DNA of 24,721 nucleotides, from the NCBI GenBank assembly GCA_039917655.1, contig JBDSJC010000037.1, positions 1 through 24,721 on the forward strand, given 5' to 3'. Positions within the stretch are counted from its first letter, which is position 1, and every line of letters starts with the position of its first letter. Source of the DNA: PNKC01 sp039917655. Lineage in GTDB: Bacteria > Chloroflexota > Dehalococcoidia > Tepidiformales > Tepidiformaceae. A program made the translations under genes and the position numbers. The notes below the pieces were generated by a model. That model was given only the letters and a program-made list of their open reading frames with translations, was not told the DNA's origin and made no database searches. Shown here piece after piece: positions 7,380 to 13,484 of the stretch.

Positions 7380-8723
7380 TCAGTCCGGCTCGCCGGGGGC
7401 GATCCAGAGATAGACGTACCCGCAGATGCCCGCGAGCAGCGAAGCCGCGAGGATGCCCAGCTTCGCGTCCGCTATCAGCTTCGCGTCTTCGAACGCCAAC
7501 CCGGTAATGAACAGCGAGACGGTGAAGCCGATGCCGGCGAGCAGCCCGGCGCCGAGAATGTGCGCCATGCTTACGTTTTCTGGTAGCTCCGCCCAGCCCA
7601 GGCGACACGCTAGCCAGGCCATGGCCAGGATCCCCAGCGGCTTGCCGAGCACCAGTCCCGTGATCACCCCGAGCGTCACGCCGCTTGATGCCGCGTCCCG
7701 GACCGCGCTGCCGGAAATCGGGATCCCCGCGTTCGCCAGCGCAAAGAGTGGCACGACCAGGTAGCTGACCCATGGGTGCAACAGGTGCTCCAGGCGGTCC
7801 AGCGGCGCCGTGCTCTCCCGGCTCAGCCGCTCGAGCTGGAGCAGCGTGTCCTGCTTGGCACTTTCGTCTTCTTCCCGTGCGCCCCTGTTCGTCAGGCTCG
7901 CCAATAGCCCCTGGGCATTGGTTTCGAAGCTGTCGCCGTCGTAGTACGGACGTGCGGGGGTGAGGGCCGCGAGCACCACCCCGGCAAGCGTGGCGTGTAC
8001 GCCCGACTTCAAGACCGCCACCCAGAACACAATCCCAAGCGCCACGTAGACGTCCACCGAACGCAAGCCGGCGCGGTTCGCAACGACGATGACGGCGAGC
8101 AACGCCACCGCCCACGCCGCTGGTTCCCAGGCGATGCTATCGGTGTAGAACACGGCGATCACGCCAATCGCTCCCAGGTCATCGACGATTGCCAGCGCAA
8201 GCACAAACACCTTCAGCGAAAACGGCACCCGCCGCCCCAAGAGCGCGAGCGCACCCAGGGCGAAGGCGATGTCCGTCGCCATCGGGATGCCCCAGCCCCT
8301 CGCGCCATCGCCGCCCGCGTTAAAGACCGAATAGAAGAGCGCCGGGACGATCATCCCGCCGAGCGCCGCCGCGACCGGCAGCGCGGCCTTTCGTGGCGAA
8401 GCGAGCTCCCCGTGCAACAATTCTCGCTTGATCTCCAGCCCCACGACGAAGAAGAAGATCGCCATCAGGCCGTCGTTCACCAGGTGGCCGAGGTCTTCGT
8501 CGATGCGAAAGAGCGCGAGGTCCAGGCTTAGCCGCGCATGCCAGAGCTCGAAGTAGCTCTCGTCCCAGGGCGAGTTCGCCCAGGCCAACGCGACAACCGT
8601 CGCGGCGAGGAGGACGATGCCGCCCGAGGCCTCCGTCCGCACGAAGGCCTGGGCTGGGCCCACGAACACGCTGGCCACGAATCGGCGCCCGGCGAGCAGA
8701 GGCCCGCGTGGTGGGGTAGTCAC
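7380..8723 (-). CDS. nhaA: Na+/H+ antiporter NhaA
   Basis: A 447-residue NhaA-type antiporter that exports Na+ (or Li+) in exchange for protons at the inner membrane and takes part in pH and salt tolerance. PMATDIAFALG (148-157, Asp151) and LAIVDDLGAIG (178-187, Asp181 and Asp182) are the family's pH/ion motifs; the paired Asp is the transport site. SGVHATLAGV follows. About twelve hydrophobic segments are visible, with a hydrophilic loop rich in Glu/Arg before HPWVSYLVVPLFALANAG. The start is a GTG seven bases after TATCGT (8731-8736), again close to leaderless. The gene stands alone. Confidence 0.95.
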   Translation of the reverse strand: MTTPPRGPLLAGRRFVASVFVGPAQAFVRTEASGGIVLLAATVVALAWANSPWDESYFELWHARLSLDLALFRIDEDLGHLVNDGLMAIFFFVVGLEIKRELLHGELASPRKAALPVAAALGGMIVPALFYSVFNAGGDGARGWGIPMATDIAFALGALALLGRRVPFSLKVFVLALAIVDDLGAIGVIAVFYTDSIAWEPAAWAVALLAVIVVANRAGLRSVDVYVALGIVFWVAVLKSGVHATLAGVVLAALTPARPYYDGDSFETNAQGLLASLTNRGAREEDESAKQDTLLQLERLSRESTAPLDRLEHLLHPWVSYLVVPLFALANAGIPISGSAVRDAASSGVTLGVITGLVLGKPLGILAMAWLACRLGWAELPENVSMAHILGAGLLAGIGFTVSLFITGLAFEDAKLIADAKLGILAASLLAGICGYVYLWIAPGEPD

Positions 8724-8812
8724 GCGGCCAACGATACCGTGAAAGCGCCGCCCAGTCGCCGTCGCCAGGGGCTTGTCGCGCGCCTGCCCTCGACCCTCGG
8801 CGGCTGCGGTGG

Positions 8813-8818
8813 TTCAAT
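8813..8818 (+). promoter_or_regulatory. Possible -10 box of the tRNA-Sec gene
   Basis: TTCAAT, six bases before G8825, the first base of the mature tRNA. The spacing equals that at the leaderless protein genes here, so transcription may begin at the mature 5' end. No good -35 box is seen, and TTCAAT is not a full TANNNT. Confidence 0.35.
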
Positions 8819-8824
8819 GCCGGC

Positions 8825-8922
8825 GGGAGTGGAGGGGATCTGGTGGTCCTCGCCGTCTTCAAAACGGTTGCCCTGTCGCAAACGCGGCGGGGGGTGGGTT
8901 CGACTCCCATGCACTCCCGCCA
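8825..8922 (+). tRNA. selC: Selenocysteine tRNA (anticodon UCA), CCA encoded
   Basis: A 98-nt tRNA-Sec that delivers selenocysteine to UGA codons with SelB. The extended acceptor stem is GGGAGTGG (8825-8832) with GCACTCCC (8911-8918; seven pairs plus a G-G mismatch at the inner end), then discriminator G and encoded CCA (8919-8922). The anticodon stem is GCCGT/ACGGT (8852-8856, 8864-8868) around the loop CTTCAAA, with TCA at 8859-8861. The long variable arm has nine pairs (8871-8879 with 8884-8892, loop AAAC). The T stem GTGGG/CCCAT (8894-8898, 8906-8910) holds the loop TTCGACT. All these features set it apart from tRNA-Ser or tRNA-Leu. SelA, SelB and SelD are not in the window. Confidence 0.95.
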
Positions 8923-9005
8923 GGATTTCCCAGTGTACGAGCAGTCCATTGCGGCAGCTTCCGAACATTGGGTGGAGATCATCAGAGGTGTTCGAGGCAT
9001 TCGCC

Positions 9006-9167
9006 ATGTACTTGGAGCTTACCGTGAATGAGAATCGCAGAGTCTGGTTTGATGTGGACGAACTCCAAACCTCTGACGTAGGCGAAATCATCTCGGCACT
9101 TCGGGACGGCCGTGCAACCGTGAGACCGCCGTCACGTACGGAGCCAACTGCCGTCGCTGGCAAGTGA
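9006..9167 (+). CDS. Small hypothetical protein, 53 residues
   Basis: The first gene after the tRNA-Sec, starting at ATG 9006 with GAGG eight bases upstream. The product (MYLELTVNENRRVWFDVDEL, then EIISALRDGRATVRP) has a beta-like start and a short helix, with no motif I know. Its TGA overlaps the GTG of the next gene as GTGA, which suggests translational coupling. Both genes are poorer in GC than their neighbours. I considered whether the TGA is a selenocysteine codon and rejected it. Confidence 0.5.
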   Translation: MYLELTVNENRRVWFDVDELQTSDVGEIISALRDGRATVRPPSRTEPTAVAGK

Positions 9168-9433
9168 CTGTGCCGAAGTTACTTCACTATGGAGAGACCC
9201 GCTGGGAAGTGGAGGAACTTATTCCGAATCGGAAGGAAGGAGGCGGCTTTCGATTTATCAATCTCGAAGGGGCAAAATTCACCCACTGCGCGGAAGTCGA
9301 TGTTGAGCGGAAGCCATCGACCCGTCCCGGGTTTGAGGTAGTGCACCGGTTCACGAAGGACTTCAAGTGCTGGTACGAGGACTTCCACGATGATTCGGAG
9401 GAACAGCGAGAGCGGGAGGTCCCGCGCTTCTAG
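9164..9433 (+). CDS. Small hypothetical protein, 89 residues
   Basis: Overlaps the preceding small gene by four bases (GTGA). The product is charged and aromatic (GETRWEVEELIPNRKEGGG, then FKCWYEDFHDDSEEQRE) and ends in an acidic-basic tail, with no signal peptide or membrane segment. I do not recognise a family. The coupling with the 53-residue gene and the lower GC suggest a small two-gene cassette, perhaps brought in beside the tRNA. The alternative is a remnant of a larger element. Confidence 0.5.
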   Translation: MTVPKLLHYGETRWEVEELIPNRKEGGGFRFINLEGAKFTHCAEVDVERKPSTRPGFEVVHRFTKDFKCWYEDFHDDSEEQREREVPRF

Positions 9434-9636
9434 CTGACTGAGTTCTCTTCCAGTAGGGTTACACCACGCTATGGCCACCTTCGAAGAGAGCCCAAGGGTA
9501 GGGGGCACGCCGTAGGCACAGTGGTGCCGGATACGACTCGCCGCGGATAGCGCCGAGGGGGTCCCCGCCTCGGCCACGCCTGTGACGACGGCGACGAGCC
9601 CTCCCGGCGTAACTCGCACGAAGACCCCGGAGCCAG
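9434..9636. other. Intergenic region with one hairpin
   Basis: No convincing gene. GCCGAGG (9552-9558) and CCTCGGC (9568-9574) form a seven-pair hairpin with a GGGTCCCC core, possibly a terminator for the two small genes, but without a T-run. The right edge at about 9637 is the start of the duplicated block. Confidence 0.4.
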
Positions 9637-9986
9637 CGACCCCCATACCGCTGCCGACCCTGTACCCGGTCTCCGTCGGCTATTAAGAGCGAACGGAGGC
9701 TTGAAGCCTCCGGCCGCTGCGCGTTGTTGGCCCTCGTTAGTCGTTGGCAGACGGGTTGGCTTTGACGCCCGCCTCGGCCTGGGGTGCGCCCAAACGGCCG
9801 GCGAGAAATCGTGGGCGACATCATGCGCCTCGTGGTCCGCCGTGCTGGCCTTCGCCAGGTCAGGTTTGTCGCTATCGAGCGAGGCCTCCAGTTCTCCGAA
9901 CGCGGTCGCTACCTTCTAGGCCGGCTCTTTGAGGTCCTTCGGCCAGTCCGTCAGCAGAGTCACCGTCTGGAGGTGCAGCGCGTTCG
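9637..9986 (-). repeat. Direct repeat, copy 1 (decayed)
   Basis: About 350 bp that match 11859-12212 in the same orientation; in the best-aligned ~185 bp I count about 16 differences. It covers the downstream region, the hairpin and the 3' part of the lipoprotein gene found at 11962. Both copies start at the shared GCGACCCCCATACCGCT and end near CACCGTCTGGAGGTGCAG. Confidence 0.85.
9752..9986 (-). pseudogene. Truncated copy of the lipoprotein gene at 11962
   Basis: Read on the minus strand this gives ALHLQTVTLLTDWPKDLKEP, the same as the middle of the intact lipoprotein, then a TAG (9916-9918) where the intact gene has Lys. Further on a one-base deletion near 9780-9786 breaks the frame after VWAH. 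The 5' half with signal peptide and lipobox is missing. Two separate lesions plus truncation make it a clear pseudogene. Confidence 0.88.
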
Positions 9987-10030
9987 AGTCCGAAAAACAT
10001 GACTGGGCGATGCGTTACCCTAGCGATCGT

Positions 10031-11056
10031 ATGCAGGCGCTCCGCTTCTTTGAACCCGGCAAGGTCGCTGTCGTCGAGGTCCCTGACCCCGTGCCGGGAA
10101 ATGGCGAGGTAGTGCTGAAGGTCCACGCCACCGGCCTCTGTAACAGCGATATCCGCGTCTACCTCGGCGAAAAAAAGGCTGCCGCCGGCGTCATCCCCGG
10201 CCACGAACTCTCCGGCGAGGTTGTGGCCATGGGCGGGGGGGCCGAGGGCACACTCGGCGAGACCGTCTCCGTCTGCCCGATTCTCTGTTGCGGCAGCTGT
10301 TCTTTCTGCCGCGAGGGCTTTCGCAACCGCTGTCCCTCGCGCCGAACGCTGGGCTACGACCTGGACGGCGGGATCGCCGAGTTCGTGCGCATCCCGGCGA
10401 GGCTCGTTGCCATGGGTCACCTGCTGCCGATGGACCCCGCCGCGCCTTCGCACCTCCGCGCCCTGCTCGAACCGTTCGCCTGCGTGCTGAATTCGATCGA
10501 ATCGCTCGGCATCGGTGCTTCCACGCCGGTCGCGATCGTGGGTGGCGGGCCGATGGGTCTGCTCCACCTGATCGCTGCTCGGGCGTACGGTGCGGGTCCA
10601 GTGATGGTCATCGAACCCGAGCCTGAGCGCCGCGCGGTGGCGCTCGAACTTGGCGCTGACGCCGCCGTCTCCCCGGACGAAGCACTCGCCGCGGGCATGG
10701 AACTGACGAAGGGAGAAGGCTTCCGCGCCGTGGCGCTGGCTGCGGGCATTGCGGACGCTGTGCCACTCGCCCTCGGGTTGGCGCGCCGCCTGGGCTCGAT
10801 CAACCTCTTCGCCGGGTTTCCGCCGGGCGCGGCCCACAGCCTGGACCTGAATCGCGTGCACTACGACGAAGTGCGCATCTTCGGCACCCAGAACGCGCCG
10901 TTCCATCTCTATGCTAAGTCGGCCACGCTGATCCCTCGCTTGCCGCTGCTCGAACGCGTAGTCACGAACCAGTACACGCTCGCCAATGCCGCCGAGGCCT
11001 ACACCGCACGGCTCGGTAAATCGGGGTTGAAGTCGGCAATCGTGCTCCAGCCGTAA
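10031..11056 (+). CDS. Zinc-dependent medium-chain alcohol dehydrogenase
   Basis: A 341-residue enzyme that oxidises an alcohol or polyol with NAD(P). The catalytic zinc ligands are Cys37 (TGLCNSD), His58-Glu59 (PGHELSG) and Glu147 (LEPFACV). The structural zinc site is complete: Cys87, Cys90, Cys93 and Cys101. The Rossmann loop is VGGGPMG (170-176), and the acidic residue in VIEPEP (Glu195) suggests NAD rather than NADP. The layout resembles sorbitol/threonine/L-iditol dehydrogenases; the substrate cannot be told. The start at 10031 is preferred because family similarity begins there and TACCCT (10016-10021) lies nine bases upstream. It stands inside the pair of direct repeats, in reverse orientation to SufE. 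Confidence 0.9.
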   Translation: MQALRFFEPGKVAVVEVPDPVPGNGEVVLKVHATGLCNSDIRVYLGEKKAAAGVIPGHELSGEVVAMGGGAEGTLGETVSVCPILCCGSCSFCREGFRNRCPSRRTLGYDLDGGIAEFVRIPARLVAMGHLLPMDPAAPSHLRALLEPFACVLNSIESLGIGASTPVAIVGGGPMGLLHLIAARAYGAGPVMVIEPEPERRAVALELGADAAVSPDEALAAGMELTKGEGFRAVALAAGIADAVPLALGLARRLGSINLFAGFPPGAAHSLDLNRVHYDEVRIFGTQNAPFHLYAKSATLIPRLPLLERVVTNQYTLANAAEAYTARLGKSGLKSAIVLQP

Positions 11057-11063
11057 GCAAAAC

Positions 11064-11088
11064 GGAGGCACCTTTGCAGGTGACCTCC
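11064..11088. terminator. Hairpin after the alcohol dehydrogenase
   Basis: GGAGG-CA-CCT / AGG-TGA-CCTCC forms a stem eight bases after the stop codon. There is no T-run, so its role as terminator is uncertain. The 150 bp beyond it, up to SufE, hold no gene I can support. Confidence 0.4.
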
Positions 11089-11243
11089 ACCAGGAGGACG
11101 GGCTCGCGGAAGATGGCTCCGCGGGCTTCTGAGGCTATTCGCCCCCTCCAATGCCAGGCGCGAACCGAACGCTGGTTGCCCCACCGCAAGGCCGATCATC
11201 GTGATCATGTTGATAACGATGCAGGCGCGAAATCCGTCAGGGG

Positions 11244-11696
11244 CTAACGCGCCGCTTTACGCGCCGCCAGCCGCCGCTTCGCCGCGTGGGTCACCATATC
11301 AGTGATGCCCATCAGTCCCTGGCCCTTGCCCATCGAAATGTCCTTGCCAAAGACGGTCATCACTGCCTCGGGGCTGACGGCCGCCACCTCTTCGAGGGGC
11401 TTTCCGCTGAGGGTCTCAGCGAGTATCACCGACCACGCCTTGGCCGAAAGGCCCTGCGGGTTTTCGACCGCGAAGTGGAACTTCAGGGTGCCGTCCGGCA
11501 ACTCCTCAGGAAACACGAACGCTTCCGATTCGCAGCGTTGCACGTGGTTCTCCTCTGAAAACGGCCGTTCCGCAATCGCAGGCGGCACGTCACGGAACTC
11601 GTCGGCGAATTCGATCAGAAGTTCCGCGCGCTCACTCCGATCGAGGTTGGCAAAATCATTGAGGACGTCCTGGAAGGCCTGGGGTACTTCGGTCAC
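11244..11696 (-). CDS. sufE: SufE-family sulfur acceptor protein
   Basis: A 150-residue SufE-like protein that accepts persulfide sulfur from a cysteine desulfurase (SufS type) and passes it to Fe-S cluster assembly in the cytoplasm. The acceptor is Cys55 in VQRCESEAFVF, which matches the GCxSxVW loop of the family, and LSAKAWSVILAETLSGKP (83-100) follows as usual. The GTG at 11696 is chosen because TACACT lies exactly six bases upstream and family similarity begins there (VPQAFQDVLNDF); the frame is open 19 codons further. No suf genes accompany it. Its start overlaps the stop of a gene fragment as GTGA. Confidence 0.88.
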   Translation of the reverse strand: MTEVPQAFQDVLNDFANLDRSERAELLIEFADEFRDVPPAIAERPFSEENHVQRCESEAFVFPEELPDGTLKFHFAVENPQGLSAKAWSVILAETLSGKPLEEVAAVSPEAVMTVFGKDISMGKGQGLMGITDMVTHAAKRRLAARKAAR

Positions 11697-11858
11697 AACT
11701 CCAGTGTAAACGATGCGGGCCGGTCTCCTGCTCGTTTGGGCGACCTGGCCCACCGGGCCAGGCGGGTCCCCGTGACGAACTCTTGCACGCCGGGGAGCAC
11801 GGCATGGGGGGAGGTGGCGAACTGAACGGCCAGGGCCTCGGCTGCTTCAAAGGCGGCC
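11695..11858 (-). pseudogene. 3' fragment of an unidentified gene upstream of SufE
   Basis: One minus-strand frame reads GSPAAFEAAEALAVQFATSP, continues HAVLPGVQEFVTGTRLARWA and ends in FTLEL at a TGA that overlaps the SufE GTG (GTGA). This looks like the C-terminal end of a real, once-coupled gene. Upstream, the frame runs into the duplicated block at 11859, so the 5' part is missing. I cannot name the family. It may instead be a chance open frame. Confidence 0.35.
11703..11708 (-). promoter_or_regulatory. -10 box of SufE (leaderless)
   Basis: TACACT on the minus strand, exactly six bases before the GTG at 11696. Confidence 0.55.
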
Positions 11859-12212
11859 GGCGACCCCCATACCGCTCCCGACGCTCTACCCGGTCTACGT
11901 CGGCTATTAAGAGAGCGGCCGGACGCTTGAAGCCTCCGGCCGCTGCGCGTTGGTGGCCCGATTAGTCGTTTGCGTGTGGGCTGGCTTTGACGCCCGCCTC
12001 AGCCTGGAGGTGTGCCCAAACGGCCTGCGAGAAATCGTGGGCGACCTCATGCGCCTCGTGGGCCGCCGTGCTGGCCTTCGCCAGGTCGGGCTTGTCGCCA
12101 TCGACCGAGGCTGCCAGTTCTCCGAACGCCGTCGCCAATTTCTTGGCCGGCTCTTTGAGGTCCTTCGGCCAGTCGGTCAACAGAGTCACCGTCTGGAGGT
12201 GCAGGGCGGTCG
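11859..12212 (-). repeat. Direct repeat, copy 2 (intact)
   Basis: The intact partner of 9637-9986. It covers the last part of the lipoprotein gene, its terminator and about 55 bp beyond. The distance between copies is 2.2 kb. Confidence 0.85.
11915..11943 (-). terminator. Terminator of the lipoprotein gene
   Basis: A nine-pair GCGGCCGGA/TCCGGCCGC stem with a further GC pair set inside, 19 bp after the stop codon, followed on the minus strand by TCTCTTAATA. The same hairpin, in changed form, is kept in the duplicate at about 9693-9715. Confidence 0.75.
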
Positions 12213-12417
12213 TCCGGGCCGTGGGCGGGATAGTCTGCTTCGTTTTGATCGTGTCATCAATGTCGTGCAAGCCAGCCTTGTCGATGATCGTGATGGCGCT
12301 GATCACACCGGTGTTTGCGCCGGCCTCATCTTCGCTGCCGCAGGCCACCAGGCCAACGGCGAGGAGGGCGGCCAGAGCCGCCAGGAGCGCACTGCGGCGC
12401 CACAGAGTCTTGTTCAA
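11962..12417 (-). CDS. Lipoprotein of unknown function
   Basis: A 151-residue exported protein. MNKTLWRRSALLAALAALLA is a signal peptide, and LVAC gives a lipobox with Cys26. The mature part is helical and His-rich near the end (STAAHEAHEVAHDFSQAVWA), which could bind a metal or heme, but I know no family that proves this. The TTG start has GAAAGG nine bases upstream. It follows the 127-residue membrane protein by 31 bp, so the two are probably co-transcribed. A truncated and mutated copy lies at 9752-9986. Confidence 0.75.
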   Translation of the reverse strand: MNKTLWRRSALLAALAALLAVGLVACGSEDEAGANTGVISAITIIDKAGLHDIDDTIKTKQTIPPTARTTALHLQTVTLLTDWPKDLKEPAKKLATAFGELAASVDGDKPDLAKASTAAHEAHEVAHDFSQAVWAHLQAEAGVKASPHAND

Positions 12418-12448
12418 TTGCTAAAGCCTTTCGAATCTGCGGGCCCGT

Positions 12449-12832
12449 TCAGCCCGCGAGCGAGTTGCTAAGTGACTGAGCCTTCGGCTGCGGAGGACGA
12501 GGGTCTGGTCCCGGCGCGTGAAGGGCGAACAGGCCGAGGATTTCGTTGACCGCAACCACGGTTGGCGGCGCCGTGAGCTGCGCAACCGCCTCGGAGAGTA
12601 GCGCGAACCCGCTTCCGCCAGCATACGGGACGTCGCTACAGGTGGCCGCGCCACCGTGGCAGTGGCGGGCGTGCGCGGACTCAAGAGCGGCGCCCTCGCC
12701 TGGGACAAGGAGAATGTGCGAGGCGAGGAGAGGGACGGCGAGTTCGAGCTGCCAGTGCCCGAGAAAGAGCAGTGAAGGGAGCAGCGCGAGGAGCAGCACC
12801 GCCGTGGTGGGTCGCCGTTCGCCTGCTCGCAT
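12449..12832 (-). CDS. Membrane/exported protein with HCHGG-C motif
   Basis: A 127-residue protein of unknown function. Residues about 10-37 are hydrophobic (TTAVLLLALLPSLLFLG), followed by ELAVPLLASHILLVPGEGAA and then HARHCHGGAATCSDVPY (54-70) with two cysteines and three histidines, a likely metal or disulfide site outside the membrane. A second weaker hydrophobic stretch covers about 74-105. TAGTCT stands exactly six bases before the ATG at 12832, so it probably has its own leaderless promoter. It lies between barstar and the lipoprotein gene, all on the minus strand. Confidence 0.65.
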   Translation of the reverse strand: MRAGERRPTTAVLLLALLPSLLFLGHWQLELAVPLLASHILLVPGEGAALESAHARHCHGGAATCSDVPYAGGSGFALLSEAVAQLTAPPTVVAVNEILGLFALHAPGPDPRPPQPKAQSLSNSLAG

Positions 12833-12838
12833 TCGGAC

Positions 12839-12844
12839 AGACTA
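12839..12844 (-). promoter_or_regulatory. -10 box of the HCHGG membrane protein gene
   Basis: TAGTCT on the minus strand, six bases before the ATG at 12832. Confidence 0.55.
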
Positions 12845-12903
12845 CCGCTCCGGATTCGAGCAAGCACGTCGAAGGCCGCCCGGCGTGCTCACCCGGCCCA
12901 CGC

Positions 12904-13413
12904 TCACTTGTCCCCTGCCGCGATGCTCAGCCCGGCCTCCAGCCAGCGTGTCCGGAAATCCGCGACTTCGCCTTCGGGTACCTGTAGAAGCAAGTGGAAG
13001 GCCTCGTCGCCGGCGTCCTCCTCGTCCTCGTCGTCGCCATCCTTCTTCAGCCAGTACTGGTTGCACTCTTCCATCGCTTCAGCGAGGTGAGTGCGGTCCG
13101 CGGCAGAGCCGTCGGCGAGCAGCTGTTCGGCGTTGTAGATGGCGATGACGGTGCCAGCGAAGGCGGCGCGGTCGCGCAGGATATCCTCGAGCGCGTCCCA
13201 GTTTTCGCCGAACCAGACGGGGAACTGGAGCACGGCGGCAAGTTCACTCAGAAACCCTTCGGCCGTCCGCATCCGCGTCCCGCGCAAGTGCACGAAGTTG
13301 GTGTCCTTGTGCGATTCCTCCATTTCGATCTGGAGGGTGACCACCGCCCGCCACTCACCGGTGATGATGACGGCTGTCGGGGGCCCGATTTGAACTAGTG
13401 CTGTGGGATCCAT
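12904..13413 (-). CDS. Barstar-family immunity protein (RNase inhibitor)
   Basis: A 169-residue protein with a barstar domain at about 38-160. Barstar binds a microbial ribonuclease tightly and blocks its active site. The signature FPVWFGENWDALEDIL (64-79) aligns with the inhibitory helix and loop of barstar: Asp73 and Asp77 fall on barstar Asp35 and Asp39, with Trp67 at Tyr29. It is longer than barstar (about 90 residues) because of an N-terminal extension and an acidic insert (KKDGDDEDEEDAGDE, 123-137). AAGGA six bases before the ATG fixes the start. It begins 71 bp after the end of a ribonuclease toxin gene on the same strand and is its obvious immunity partner. Confidence 0.9.
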   Translation of the reverse strand: MDPTALVQIGPPTAVIITGEWRAVVTLQIEMEESHKDTNFVHLRGTRMRTAEGFLSELAAVLQFPVWFGENWDALEDILRDRAAFAGTVIAIYNAEQLLADGSAADRTHLAEAMEECNQYWLKKDGDDEDEEDAGDEAFHLLLQVPEGEVADFRTRWLEAGLSIAAGDK

Positions 13414-13484
13414 ATCACGTCCTTGGCCCGGTCCTGGTGGATACCAGCAGCGGGGCGGCGAATCTGCCCTGGGCGGCCGGTCTC

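Noticed and set aside
9006..9340. TGA at 9165-9167 as an in-frame selenocysteine codon, since a tRNA-Sec lies just upstream
   Set aside because: Reading through gives a Lys/Arg/Ser-rich tail that resembles no selenoprotein, while the overlapping +1 frame from GTG 9164 looks like a normal protein.
9179..9646. 155-residue minus-strand frame starting GSGVFVRVTPGG over the two small genes
   Set aside because: Only its first ~25 residues look protein-like, and the rest lies opposite the better supported small genes; no start signal is seen.
9872..11071. 399-residue minus-strand frame opposite the alcohol dehydrogenase
   Set aside because: The plus strand has all zinc ligands and a Rossmann motif; the minus frame is compositionally biased and without domains.
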